Assembly: GCA_019753175.1 (NCBI GenBank)
Contig: JAIELK010000016.1
Location: 123,258 to 187,257 of the forward strand
Reading direction: 5' to 3'
DNA length: 64,000 bases
Origin: Hyphomonadaceae bacterium
GTDB lineage: Bacteria > Pseudomonadota > Alphaproteobacteria > Caulobacterales > Aquidulcibacteraceae
Position numbers and translations under genes: made by a program
Shown here: piece by piece, positions 20,365-28,925 of the stretch
How positions within the stretch are numbered: the stretch's first letter is position 1
Layout: each line of letters opens with the position of its first letter
The notes under the pieces: model-generated
Told to the model about the DNA's origin: nothing
Database searches by the model: none
The model's input: only the letters and a program-made list of their open reading frames with translations

Positions 20365-21996
20365 TTACTCGGGCGCCTGGAAGGCGATGGCTATGCGCGC
20401 TTGCGACCCAACCGCGCTGGCCCCGTCAGACAGCCTTGGTTGCGCGCGATAAGCGCTCGCTGCGCTGAGCGCGGCTGCGCCAAAGCCCATGCCGGGCGGA
20501 GTTTCAGACAGGATCGAGCACGACACGGTGAGATTGGCCAGCACCGTGCAGTCCAGCTGGACGCGCCCGCCCATGCCGGCGCGCAGGGCGCGCTCGGGGT
20601 ACAAGTCCGCGATGCGCCGCGCCGAAGGACGCTGGGCCCACGCGACCCGTCCGGCAGCGGCCGCCGCCGGAGGCGTCTGCTCGGGCGGCGTCGACACGCT
20701 CGCCATCTCGGTCTGGGGCTGGGTCGATGGCGCTGCAGGCACCAGCGAGACCGGTCCGCTGCGCGGTGTGGTCGCGGCCTGCGCCGATGGCGCTGGGGGC
20801 TCACCCGGCGACAATGAGATTGGCCCGCCCATGCCATCTTGGCGCGCGGGACGGTTCTCTGCAGTCGCCGTCCGCGGTGCGGCTGCTGTTTGCCGCGCCG
20901 GCGCAGGATCGGCGATCGGGCCTGCGCGCTCCGCCTCCAGGAAAGACGGGCCCTCATCGCCCGCGGCGGCCTCATCGCCCGCGTCATAGCTTGATGCAGG
21001 AGCTGAGTTGTCCTCGGCGACTTGTCGTTCACGGCCGGTATCGATTCCGCCACCGAGGTAGAGGCCGCCACCAAGCGCCGCGCCGCCCAACACAGCGACG
21101 ATTACAAAGGTCCGGAGCGCGCCCCCGCCTTCGGTCTTGGGTTCGCGATACTCGGTTCGATCGTAGGCGCGCTCTGGCGGCGGCATACGCCGTGGCGGCG
21201 CTTCTACGGTGCGCCGCGGGGTTGGCGGCAATGCTTCCGGCCGGCGCGCCGGCGCCGGCTGTTCAGTGCGCACACGGGTCGGCGGCACGGCGGGCGTTGC
21301 ACGCGACCGGGCGGCGGGCGCCGATGGCTGGGCGCCTGTGAGCTGGCTGAGCTTCAGTTCCGCCAACTCGGCAAATGTGCCGTTCGCGCCAAAACGCGCG
21401 ATGTAGTCCATGAAATCAGCGGGATCGCGGCTGTCGCGGATGGAGCGCCAATACTCGGCCTCCGACTTGATGTCGCCGGCGGCATTGGATGCGCGCGGCG
21501 TCGGGGTTGGCGAAGCGACGGGGGTCGCCGGCGGCGTGGGGCGCGAGCGACTAGTGGTCCGGGGCAGCGCTTGCGGCGCTGGCTCAGGATAGGTGTCTTG
21601 GCGCGCAGGTGATGCTGCGCCGACCGTCGCCCGCGCTGCATTCACCATGCGGTCTACAGCGAAGAACAGCGGATCAAGGGCAGGATCGTTGGGGTCGCCG
21701 CTCCAGTTCGAGAGGTCGAACGCCGGCGATGAGCCTATGCTTGAGGCCGGCGGCGGCTCGATCAAGCTCGCAACGACGGCCTTCTCTGCGTTGATCACGC
21801 GCTGCGCCGCATCAAGGAACGGGCGCGAACGGATTGAGGCTTGGGACCAGACGACGACGCCCGCGCCGCTTGATCGAAGCGCGGCGTCATTGGCGGGGGC
21901 CCCGCCAATAGAGAAGCCAGCAGCCTCAAACATCTCCGCAAGCGCCTTCGCCTGCGGTTCGTCCTCGCGGACACATACTATGAGCACGTCCGCCAT
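20365..21996 (-). CDS. TIR-like / transmembrane / TonB-like fusion protein
   Basis: 543 aa. Residues 1-125 read as a TIR-like domain: DVLIVCVREDEPQAKALAEM, VVVWSQASIRSRPFL, FDLSNWSGDPNDPAL. The acidic residue expected after the SxxS segment in active TIR NADases is not seen. A linker (130-175, Pro/Thr/Ser) is followed by a helical motif at about 178-216, a Pro-rich linker, one membrane segment (about 294-316) and a second linker with related GGPISLSP and SGPVSLVP units. A TonB-type C-terminal domain (about 450-543) ends it, with two cysteines. Predicted topology: TIR in the cytoplasm, TonB end in the periplasm. ATG at 21996 is preceded by GGGAG. Confidence 0.75.
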   Translation of the reverse strand: MADVLIVCVREDEPQAKALAEMFEAAGFSIGGAPANDAALRSSGAGVVVWSQASIRSRPFLDAAQRVINAEKAVVASLIEPPPASSIGSSPAFDLSNWSGDPNDPALDPLFFAVDRMVNAARATVGAASPARQDTYPEPAPQALPRTTSRSRPTPPATPVASPTPTPRASNAAGDIKSEAEYWRSIRDSRDPADFMDYIARFGANGTFAELAELKLSQLTGAQPSAPAARSRATPAVPPTRVRTEQPAPARRPEALPPTPRRTVEAPPRRMPPPERAYDRTEYREPKTEGGGALRTFVIVAVLGGAALGGGLYLGGGIDTGRERQVAEDNSAPASSYDAGDEAAAGDEGPSFLEAERAGPIADPAPARQTAAAPRTATAENRPARQDGMGGPISLSPGEPPAPSAQAATTPRSGPVSLVPAAPSTQPQTEMASVSTPPEQTPPAAAAAGRVAWAQRPSARRIADLYPERALRAGMGGRVQLDCTVLANLTVSCSILSETPPGMGFGAAALSAASAYRAQPRLSDGASAVGSQARIAIAFQAPE

Positions 21997-22089
21997 GACG
22001 TCTCCCACCGTCCCCATTCCCAGGGGCCGCATAGCACGGAACGTGCCGCGGCAACATGTTTGTTTGCTGTAGAATAAGGTGAATTCGCG

Positions 22090-22696
22090 TCAAACAACGG
22101 CTTTGAACGCTCCGGTGGCAGGATCGAGCACTTCAAGACCGCCATCGGCGACCCCATAGCGCGCGCCACCAAGCTTCAGACCGCGATCGCGGACGGCTTC
22201 CGCGACAAACGGAAAGGTCGCGAGGTTCTCGAGCGTCACGCGGATGGACTCGTACTCGAGCGCCGGCTGGTGCTCATCGGAGCACGCCCCGATCCGCGCC
22301 TTGGCGGGGTCAAGCAGGCCGATCCAAGCGTCGAGAAAGGAACTCGGGTCGCGGGGCCGTTGCTCCAGCGCGGCCTTGACCCCGCCGCACTGCGCGTGCC
22401 CGAGCACGAGTAGGGTGTCCACCTTCAGATGCTTGACCGCGAACTCGACGGCCGCGCTCACGCCGTGCAGGGCCCCCGCTCTGTTCAAAAGGGGGCACAA
22501 GGTTGGCGACGTTGCGTACGACGAAGAGTTCTCCTGGGCCGCAATTGAAAATGGTGGCGGGATCCACACGGCTATCGGCGCAGGCGATCACCATCCGCTT
22601 CGGCGACTGGCCTTGCGCCAGCCGGCGATGAAGGTCGCGCAGTTCGGGCCAGCGCGTCGCTCGGTAGGTTCGGTAACCTTGAATGAGGCGTTCCAT
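22090..22696 (-). pseudogene. beta-carbonic anhydrase, broken by a one-base frameshift
   Basis: The first part (22696 to about 22477) encodes MERLIQGYRTYRATRW, then VIACADSRVDPATIF and ELFVVRNVANLVPPFEQSGG, typical of beta-carbonic anhydrase. The second part, in another frame, continues without a gap as LHGVSAAVEFAVKHLKVD, then LLVLGHAQCGGVKAAL. Zinc ligands (Cys and Asp of CADSR, His and Cys of GHAQC) are all present but split between frames. The span of 607 bases is one more than a multiple of three, so a single extra base in GGCCCCC at about 22471-22477 explains the break. It is either a recent pseudogene or a sequencing error. Confidence 0.85.
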
Positions 22697-22810
22697 GGCG
22701 CTGTTGAAGCGCTAAGGCGCGCGCGCAGCAACCCCTCATGGCGCTCTCCTGGCGGACGTGTTGTCTTGGGCGGGCGTGCATCGCATCGTAGAGGGTGACC
22801 AGGAGCTTGC

Positions 22811-23968
22811 ATGCGCTTGGCCTGGACTCCACTCGCGATTGCGATCGCATCGCTCGCCCTTGCAGGATGCGCGGTGAGCGATGCGCGCCGCCAGCAAGAA
22901 CGCCAGGACCTAACGCGGCGCATCGTTGACGATGCGATCGCCTACAACGAGGCCTATAGCGGCGCTATCTCCGGCCAAATTCTGCTCAACGTACTGCGCG
23001 CGCATAACCGCCAGCCGCGCCAGTACATGTCCATGAGCGGCTTCGCCAACTCGGACGCCGACACGCGCGGGAACTCCGTCAGTGTCAGCGGCGTGCCGCT
23101 CGGTCGTTTGGGGGAGGAATGGGGGACGGGGGCATTTGGCGTGAACTCCGGCGTTCGGTTGGAGCCAGAATACCGGGTCGAACCGTTCGGCGAAGAGGAT
23201 TTCAGTCGCATTGCCATCGCGCCGACGTCCCCGACAGTGTTCGCACATTATTGGAACGCAGGTTGGGACCGCGATCTTCTGTTGTTTCTCATGGTCGAGC
23301 GCATGGAGATCATGAGCGGTGGCGCGCGCGTCGTGGTCGACAATAGCCCCGGCACCATCGCCGCCAATTGCGGCGATGGGTACGAGATCGGAGGCTGCGC
23401 GTTTGTGCGCGCGGCTCGATCCTTGACTCAACGCACGAACCGAGCGCCGACCCCAGCACCTGTTCCAGCGGCCAATGGCTGTCAGCCTGTTGCCGTCTAC
23501 GATCGCGCCTACCCAGCTGGGCGGGCTGAGGGCGCTTGCCCCGTGCGCATCGTCGTTGGCGAAACAGAATACACGCTGACGCTGCGTTCACTGGACGCGA
23601 TGGTCTACTACGTCGGCGAGTTGATGCGCCGCGACCAAGCCCATCCGCCGTCTGACGATGCGTTTCTCGAAGCGCGCCTTAGCGTGCGCGCCGCAGGTTC
23701 GCGCGAAGAACCTGCGCCGCTGTTCCGCATTGTTGAGGCCGATCACCGGACTGAACGAGACTACGTCGCCACCGTCACGTTCGCTGGCCGGCGCTATTCC
23801 GCGGGCGCTCCGGCCAACGCGTTCTGTTATCGGCCAGATGATCCCCAAGCGTGCCGTGGTGTACGCGGCGACCGCTCGGGCTCAGTGCTGGAGTTCTTGG
23901 TTGGCGTCTTGGCGTACAACCAGTCGGACGCGGCGGTGCGGGCGCCGCAAAACACGATCATCCGCTAG
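22811..23968 (+). CDS. putative lipoprotein, unknown function
   Basis: 385 aa with a lipoprotein signal (MRLAWTPLAIAIASLALAGC, lipobox LAGC). The mature protein is polar. Its N-terminal third has ARRQQERQDLTRRIVDDAIA and a segment rich in Gln, Asn, Ser and Gly. A cysteine-containing region (NCGDGYEIGGCAFV) and a Pro/Ala linker follow, then a globular C-terminal part. No family is recognised. AGGAG lies five bases upstream of the ATG. It sits between two frameshifted genes on the opposite strand. Confidence 0.7.
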   Translation: MRLAWTPLAIAIASLALAGCAVSDARRQQERQDLTRRIVDDAIAYNEAYSGAISGQILLNVLRAHNRQPRQYMSMSGFANSDADTRGNSVSVSGVPLGRLGEEWGTGAFGVNSGVRLEPEYRVEPFGEEDFSRIAIAPTSPTVFAHYWNAGWDRDLLLFLMVERMEIMSGGARVVVDNSPGTIAANCGDGYEIGGCAFVRAARSLTQRTNRAPTPAPVPAANGCQPVAVYDRAYPAGRAEGACPVRIVVGETEYTLTLRSLDAMVYYVGELMRRDQAHPPSDDAFLEARLSVRAAGSREEPAPLFRIVEADHRTERDYVATVTFAGRRYSAGAPANAFCYRPDDPQACRGVRGDRSGSVLEFLVGVLAYNQSDAAVRAPQNTIIR

Positions 23969-24343
23969 GCGCTATGCGCCACGGCGGGTTGCGGCGGTTC
24001 TCGCCAGCGTGGAACAGGCAAAGGCGGTTGCCTGCGGGGTCGCGAAGCCAAGCTTCCGTCCACAGCCAAGTTTGTTCCGTCGGCGGACCCTCGAACTGGA
24101 TGCCGGCGTTCTCGAGCCTTCGCACCTCGGCGCCGACGTCTGCGCCTCGAAGTATGGCTGCGGCGCGCGTTCGCGGGCGACGGGCCCGTCCACGACGTGC
24201 AAGGAGAACGTCGCTTCGCCCTGCGGCAGTTCGAAGCGCGCATAGTACGGGCTCTTCACGATGAGCCGTAAGCCGAGCGTGACATAGAACGCAATGGATC
24301 GGTCGAGATCGATCGCCGGCGCTGTGACTTGGTTGAGACGCAT
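23958..24343 (-). pseudogene. VOC/glyoxalase-family protein, broken by a one-base frameshift
   Basis: The first frame (from 24343) gives MRLNQVTAPAIDLDRSIAFY, then LGLRLIVKSPYYARFELPQG and PQPYFE, the N-terminal half of a VOC-fold protein. The second half, in another frame, reads ADVGAEVRRLENAGIQFEG, then EAWLRDPAGNRLCLFHAGEN. The span of 386 bases is one short of a multiple of three; restoring one base at about 24143-24150 gives one continuous protein. VOC proteins include glyoxalases, dioxygenases and bleomycin-type resistance proteins; function cannot be set. It is a recent pseudogene or a sequence error. Confidence 0.8.
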
Positions 24344-24425
24344 GCCTCATTTTTACACCGGGTCCGAAACCGGCCAGCCTGTGCGTCCACTCCATGCGAC
24401 CCTAGGGTCGTCAGGAGAACGTCTC

Positions 24426-24890
24426 GTGAGCTATCGCATTATCGGTCTCGATCCCGCCCCGTATCTTGACCTTCATATGTTGTCTGACGCCGAACTTGCG
24501 GCGCGGGGCGTCGAGCGGTGGCGTGTCGATACGAAGCCCGGCGCGCCATGCCGGATCAGCCTGGACGACGCGGAAATCGGCGAAAGCGTGGTGCTGCTCA
24601 ACTACCTCCACCAACCGGCCGAGACGCCTTACCGGCAGCAGGGGCCCATCTTCGTACGCGAGACGCGCCGGCGTTTCGACGGCGTGGACGTCGTACCGTC
24701 GGCGCTTGCTCGCCGCGCGCTCTCGTTGCGAGGCTTCGATGCGCGGCACATGATGATCGAAGCCGAACTGGTCGAAGGCGCGGGCGCGGCCGCGCTCATT
24801 GAGGGCATGTTGACCAACCAAAGCGTCGCCTACATCCATGCGCACTACGCCAAGCGGGGTTGTTTCGCTGCGAGCATCCATCGTGCATGA
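24426..24890 (+). CDS. DUF1203-like protein
   Basis: 154 aa starting at GTG (VSYRIIGLDPAPYLDLHMLS); AGGAG lies about nine bases upstream. Features that recur in DUF1203 proteins are seen: an early RCR-like position replaced by KPGAPCRISL, the segment VVLLNYLHQPAETPYRQQGP, and the C-terminal AYIHAHYAKRGCFAASIHRA. Function unknown; probably cytoplasmic. A longer frame upstream runs antisense to the VOC gene and is not used. Confidence 0.7.
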   Translation: MSYRIIGLDPAPYLDLHMLSDAELAARGVERWRVDTKPGAPCRISLDDAEIGESVVLLNYLHQPAETPYRQQGPIFVRETRRRFDGVDVVPSALARRALSLRGFDARHMMIEAELVEGAGAAALIEGMLTNQSVAYIHAHYAKRGCFAASIHRA

Positions 24891-24935
24891 GCCGAAAGCG
24901 TTTGCGGATGAGTTCGCTTCGGCTAAAGCGCGCGC

Positions 24936-25547
24936 ATGGCCGAGATCAAGACGCTGTTCGTCACCAAGCTCTATCGCGCTGCGCTCGCCAACGCGACGGC
25001 GCTGAACCAGGACCTGCTTAAGTCGTGTCGCGCCATCGCCGCTGACGACGAAGCTGGCCAAAGATGGAGCAAGGATAAGGGGTATGACGGCTATACGTCA
25101 TACGCCTCGCTCGATGATCTGCCAAAGCGCGATCCGAGTCTCGCTGCGTTGAAGTTGGCGCTCGACAAGCACGTCGCTGCGTTTGCCAGTGCGTTGCATC
25201 TCGAACTCGGCCGCAAGAGGCTCAAACTCGACTCGCTCTGGATCAACGTGCTTGAACCGGGCGGCGTGCACGCTGGCCACATCCACCCGCACAGCGTCAT
25301 CTCCGGCACATACTATGTCGATACGCCCGCGAATGCCGCCGCGCTCAAACTCGAAGACCCGCGCCTTCCGCTGATGATGGCCGCGCCTCCGCGTGCGGAG
25401 GACGCGCCGGACGCGGAGCGCACGTTCGTCTATGTCACGCCGCAGGCGGGACACGTGTTGATGTGGGAGAGCTTTCTGCGCCACGAAGTGGTAAAGAACG
25501 CCGCCAAAAGACCGCGCGTATCGATCAGCTTCAACTACGCTTGGTGA
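24936..25547 (+). CDS. putative 2-oxoglutarate/Fe(II)-dependent oxygenase (TIGR02466-like)
   Basis: 203 aa. The motif VHAGHIHPHS (His112, His115, His117), the strand ISGTYYVDTP, a distal histidine (RHEV, His183) and Arg194 (RVSISFN) fit the jelly-roll Fe(II)/2-oxoglutarate oxygenase fold, in the branch of hypothetical proteins around 200 aa. Substrate unknown. It follows the DUF1203-like gene by 45 bases. Its stop abuts the stop of the convergent CHAP gene with no gap. Confidence 0.8.
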   Translation: MAEIKTLFVTKLYRAALANATALNQDLLKSCRAIAADDEAGQRWSKDKGYDGYTSYASLDDLPKRDPSLAALKLALDKHVAAFASALHLELGRKRLKLDSLWINVLEPGGVHAGHIHPHSVISGTYYVDTPANAAALKLEDPRLPLMMAAPPRAEDAPDAERTFVYVTPQAGHVLMWESFLRHEVVKNAAKRPRVSISFNYAW

Positions 25548-26111
25548 TCAGGCGGGGCCTGGGCCGACGAAGCCGTAGACGGGATAGTCGCGCAACCCCA
25601 TCGAATTGGTCTCGACGTTCCACACTCGTATCGTGCTCCAGTCGTTGGCGGCGGACGCGTCTTCGACCAGCGCTCCGGTAATGATCTCGCCGCCGCCCAG
25701 CCAGTTGGCGTGATCGACCACAATCTGACGCGCGCTCAGCACCCTGGCCACGACTGCGACGTGGCCGGCTTCGGTTCCGCCCATGACGATGACCGCGCCT
25801 GCGGATGGCGTCGACGCACGTCGATAGCGTCCGTCCGCCTGCGGCCACCAATTGCGCGCTTCTCCGCTCAGCTCAAGCCCGGTGCGCTGCCGTGCATAGA
25901 TCGCGCACTGCAAAGGCGGGCCAGTGCGGTCGATGCGTGCGACTACTGGTGCGGCGTCAACAGAACTCGACGCGATCGTTGCCGGCGGAGTTTCGGTCGC
26001 CGCCGTCGCCGCCGGCATGCGCATCCCGCTTTGAGCGAGCAAGAGCCCCGCGCTGATCCCGGCCCAGCATAGGAAGGCAAATGCACTTGATGCCGATCGT
26101 ACCAACGCCAT
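25548..26111 (-). CDS. CHAP-domain protein, exported
   Basis: 187 aa. An N-terminal hydrophobic segment (about 9-27) acts as signal peptide or anchor. The CHAP (NlpC/P60-like) amidase/peptidase core has Cys69 (LQCAIYAR), a glycine-rich turn, His117 (GHVAVV) and Asn136 (DHANW), the expected catalytic set. CHAP proteins cleave peptidoglycan amide bonds, so this is probably a periplasmic cell-wall hydrolase. Confidence 0.8.
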   Translation of the reverse strand: MALVRSASSAFAFLCWAGISAGLLLAQSGMRMPAATAATETPPATIASSSVDAAPVVARIDRTGPPLQCAIYARQRTGLELSGEARNWWPQADGRYRRASTPSAGAVIVMGGTEAGHVAVVARVLSARQIVVDHANWLGGGEIITGALVEDASAANDWSTIRVWNVETNSMGLRDYPVYGFVGPGPA

Positions 26112-26145
26112 CGCGACCTCCGATGGCGATGTCTATGCCACAGCG

Positions 26146-26901
26146 CTAGCGCGCGGTGTAGCCGCCGTCGACCACGAGTTCGGCGCCAGTGACGAACTTG
26201 GCTTCGTCGGAGGCGAGATAGACACAAGCCCACGCGATGTCGTCGGCTTCGCCCATAACGCCGAGCGGGTGCAGCGCCGCCACCGTCTTCCTGCCGGCTT
26301 CAACATCGCCCATCGAGCGCAGATGTGATTCCACCATCGGCGTCCAGATGTAGCCGGGATGCACTGAGTTCACTCGGATTTTCGACGGCGCATAGATCAG
26401 TGCGTCGGTTTTGGACATCAGCCGCACCGCGCCCTTGGAAGCATGGTAGGGCGGCACGTCGGGCGCGCCGACGAGGCCATAGATCGACGAGAGATTGATA
26501 ACCGAACCGGCGCCGGCGCGCTGCATCGCCGGTATTGCGTGTTTGGTGCAGAAGAACACGCCCTTGACGTTGACCGCCTGCACGGCGTCCCATTCTTCCT
26601 CTGTAAGCTCGTGTGTGGGTTTGTTGGCGCCGGCGATGCCCGCATTGTTCACCAACGCGTCGATGCGACCGAAATGCTGCTCGACCTCGATCAACACGCG
26701 CGCGACCTCGGCCTCCTTCGCGACATTGCACGCCCAGAAGCGCGCCCCTTCGAGTGTCCGCGCAAGCGCCTCGCCCTCAGAAACATGGAGGTCGAGCAGG
26801 GCGACGCGTGCGCCTTCCTCGGCCATTCGCCTGGCCGTGGCAGCGCCGATGCCGAGCGCGGCGCCTGTCACCACCGCGACTTTGCCTTGCAGCCTATTCA
26901 T
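26146..26901 (-). CDS. short-chain dehydrogenase/reductase
   Basis: 251 aa classical SDR. Cofactor loop TGAALGIG (12-19), NNAG (85-88), catalytic Ser139, Tyr152 and Lys156 (YHASK), then the HPGYIWTPM segment and C-terminal VVDGGYTAR. The acidic residue after the second strand (LLDLH) suggests NAD(H) preference. Substrate unknown. Its ATG overlaps the stop of the upstream gene (ATGA), so the two are translationally coupled. Confidence 0.9.
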   Translation of the reverse strand: MNRLQGKVAVVTGAALGIGAATARRMAEEGARVALLDLHVSEGEALARTLEGARFWACNVAKEAEVARVLIEVEQHFGRIDALVNNAGIAGANKPTHELTEEEWDAVQAVNVKGVFFCTKHAIPAMQRAGAGSVINLSSIYGLVGAPDVPPYHASKGAVRLMSKTDALIYAPSKIRVNSVHPGYIWTPMVESHLRSMGDVEAGRKTVAALHPLGVMGEADDIAWACVYLASDEAKFVTGAELVVDGGYTAR

Positions 26902-27392
26902 GTGCGATCTCCTCGCTTGCTCTTCTTCGCCTTGAGCCGGGACGCCTTGCGCTTTGTCGCGTTCGGTTTGGCTTTGGACTTGCCCGCAGCGCCTTCGAGT
27001 GCGCGCATCTCACGAATGAAGTCAGGGCCGCACGACAGCTTCTCGGCGAGGGGCGAGTCGGGATCGATCACGCGCCAGAACGGCGCGACCTCGGAAGCTT
27101 TGGCGCCGGCGGCGATGCGCTCAAGCGCGGCCTCCGCGGCTATGCGGGCAAAGATGCCGCTGGTGAGCGGACACGCAGCGTCTGCCCCGTATTTCGTGGC
27201 CAAGGACGCTCGCACTGCTTCAATTGAGCGGAGCTTGCCGGCAGGCACGCGTTTGAAGGCGGCGGAGAAGTCCTTCGGCGTTGCAATGACGATCGTCTGA
27301 CCGGGCTGCAAACCCGCAAACGCCTTGTCGAGCCGCTCAACTTGCACAGGGTGTTTGTGATGATCGTGCTTGTCGATGAAAGAGCGGGCCAT
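26898..27392 (-). CDS. small basic protein of unknown function, MGMT-related in places
   Basis: 164 aa. The central part has QTIVIATPKDFSAAFKRVPA, YGADAACPLTSGIFARIAAE and APFWRVIDPDSPLAEKLSCG, a block found in small proteins sometimes annotated as alkylguanine-transferase-related; the classical PCHR active site is not seen. The C-terminal 30 residues are Lys/Arg-rich and could bind nucleic acid. It overlaps the downstream SDR gene by four bases. The function is uncertain. Confidence 0.55.
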   Translation of the reverse strand: MARSFIDKHDHHKHPVQVERLDKAFAGLQPGQTIVIATPKDFSAAFKRVPAGKLRSIEAVRASLATKYGADAACPLTSGIFARIAAEAALERIAAGAKASEVAPFWRVIDPDSPLAEKLSCGPDFIREMRALEGAAGKSKAKPNATKRKASRLKAKKSKRGDRT

Positions 27393-27470
27393 TGCGAAAT
27401 CCTAACTTCGCTGAAGCCACCCTACGGGCAACGGGACCGCACTGAGAATGAGGCAGCTCAACAAGTCGAT

Positions 27471-28319
27471 CTAGGCGGGTGTGCTTGCGGCGGCGTCGAA
27501 CTCCGCGCGCCAGGCCGCCGAGAGCGCTCGGTTATCTTTATCCCATGGGTGAAAGCCGGGCCGAAACCATGCGAGGAAGGTTTTCCAGCCGCGGCGGAAG
27601 ATGCCTGGCTTGCTCCATACGAAGCGGCGCACGGCTTTGAGCGCTGCCTTCGGCTCGTAGCCGTCGGCTTCAAGCAAGCGTGCGGCATAGAAGGTGATGT
27701 TGCGCGTGAAGTAGTACCCAATCAGCGCCATGGCGACCGTACGCCGGAGGTAGCGCCGGATCGGCGGCCAGTCGCGCGTGACCTCCATATAGACATCGTA
27801 CGCCACGGCCTTGTGCTCCAGCTCTTCGAGCGCATGCCATCGCCACATCCGTTCGATGTCCGGCGAGACATTGTCGAAGAGATCCTGATGCCGCACGTGC
27901 ATGTCGGCCATCATCGCGGTGAAGTGCTCAAGCGCGATGGTGGAGATCAGCATGCCGTAAGGGCCGCGGCCGCGTGCGAATGCGATGCGCTCGCGAATGC
28001 GGCTTTCGATTTCGTCCACTGGATAGCGCGAGCGATCGATCAGCTGGTTCAGGGCATGGTGCTCCCTGGAGTGAATCGCTTCCTGTGCGATGAACCCCTT
28101 AACGTCCTCTGCAAGTTTGCCTGAGAGCCTTGGCCGAAAGTGACGCACGGCGTCGATGAACAAGCGCTCGCCGTCAGGGAATGTCAGCGACAGCGCGTTG
28201 AACACGGCCGTGCCGACGGGATCGCCGCCGAGCCAATGGCCCTCACGGGCGTCATCGACTTTAAAGCGAATGTCCCGCGGCTGAACGGCGACGTCGCCGG
28301 GTGTGCGCTTGGGCGTCAT
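27471..28319 (-). CDS. predicted metal-dependent hydrolase (PF10118-like)
   Basis: 282 aa, all-helical. Repeated acidic/His motifs suggest a ferritin-like di-metal site: FIAQEAIHSREH, ALEHFTAMMADMH and RWHALEELEHKAVAYD. These match the family of predicted metal-dependent hydrolases whose activity is still unproven. Hydrophobic patches (MALIGYYFTRNITFYAA) may contact the membrane. It stands alone, divergent from the thioesterase gene. Confidence 0.78.
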   Translation of the reverse strand: MTPKRTPGDVAVQPRDIRFKVDDAREGHWLGGDPVGTAVFNALSLTFPDGERLFIDAVRHFRPRLSGKLAEDVKGFIAQEAIHSREHHALNQLIDRSRYPVDEIESRIRERIAFARGRGPYGMLISTIALEHFTAMMADMHVRHQDLFDNVSPDIERMWRWHALEELEHKAVAYDVYMEVTRDWPPIRRYLRRTVAMALIGYYFTRNITFYAARLLEADGYEPKAALKAVRRFVWSKPGIFRRGWKTFLAWFRPGFHPWDKDNRALSAAWRAEFDAAASTPA

Positions 28320-28460
28320 GACGCTGCTCCAATTATTGGCTCATATAGCGCAGGCGTGTTGGGTTTCACTAAGGCCGCACAAAGCGTCGCAGCACGTAAT
28401 TCCCGGTCTGTGTGAGGGCAAGGACTAGGCTCGCCGCTGAAGGCGCCCTAAAGCGCGGTC

Positions 28461-28925
28461 ATGTCGGACGATGAATTCCAGTCCATGGCGGCCATTCCGC
28501 AGGGGTACGCGCCCCTCGACGCGCGCCGTGGCTTTGTCAGCTTGATCGGCCCGCTCTATCGCCGCCAGGACGGGGAGCGTTACTCAATGGCGTTTCGCGT
28601 TTCCGAGCAGCACACCAATGGGATGGCGAACGCACACGGCGGCATGCTGATGAGCTTTGCCGACATGGCCTGGGGCCATGTGGTCGCGATCGAAACCTCT
28701 TCCTATTGGGTGACGGTGCGCCTCACGCTCGACTTCCTATCGAGCGCCAAGCTGGGTGACTGGGTCGAGGGCGGCAGCGAAGTCTTGTCGCGGGAGAACG
28801 ACTTATATCTCGTCCAAGGCCGTATCTGGAACGGAGATCGCACCCTGATTACAGGGTCCGGCATGTTCAAGGCGCTCGAACGCCGAGACCCTCGTCCCGG
28901 CGAACGCGCTTACGGCCGCAACTAG
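28461..28925 (+). CDS. PaaI-like hotdog-fold thioesterase
   Basis: 154 aa. The segment [20 protein letters not shown] is the hotdog-fold active-site helix (HGG followed by an acidic residue) of PaaI/YbgC-type acyl-CoA thioesterases. Later strands [20 protein letters not shown] and [19 protein letters not shown] fit. It should hydrolyse an acyl-CoA; substrate unknown. Its stop overlaps that of the convergent sugar transferase gene. Confidence 0.83.
   Translation: MSDDEFQSMAAIPQGYAPLDARRGFVSLIGPLYRRQDGERYSMAFRVSEQHTNGMANAHGGMLMSFADMAWGHVVAIETSSYWVTVRLTLDFLSSAKLGDWVEGGSEVLSRENDLYLVQGRIWNGDRTLITGSGMFKALERRDPRPGERAYGRN

Noticed and set aside
20365..21996. TIR protein as an antiphage NADase.
   Set aside because: The catalytic acidic residue is not seen, there is no partner sensor gene, and the protein is fused to a TonB-like domain.
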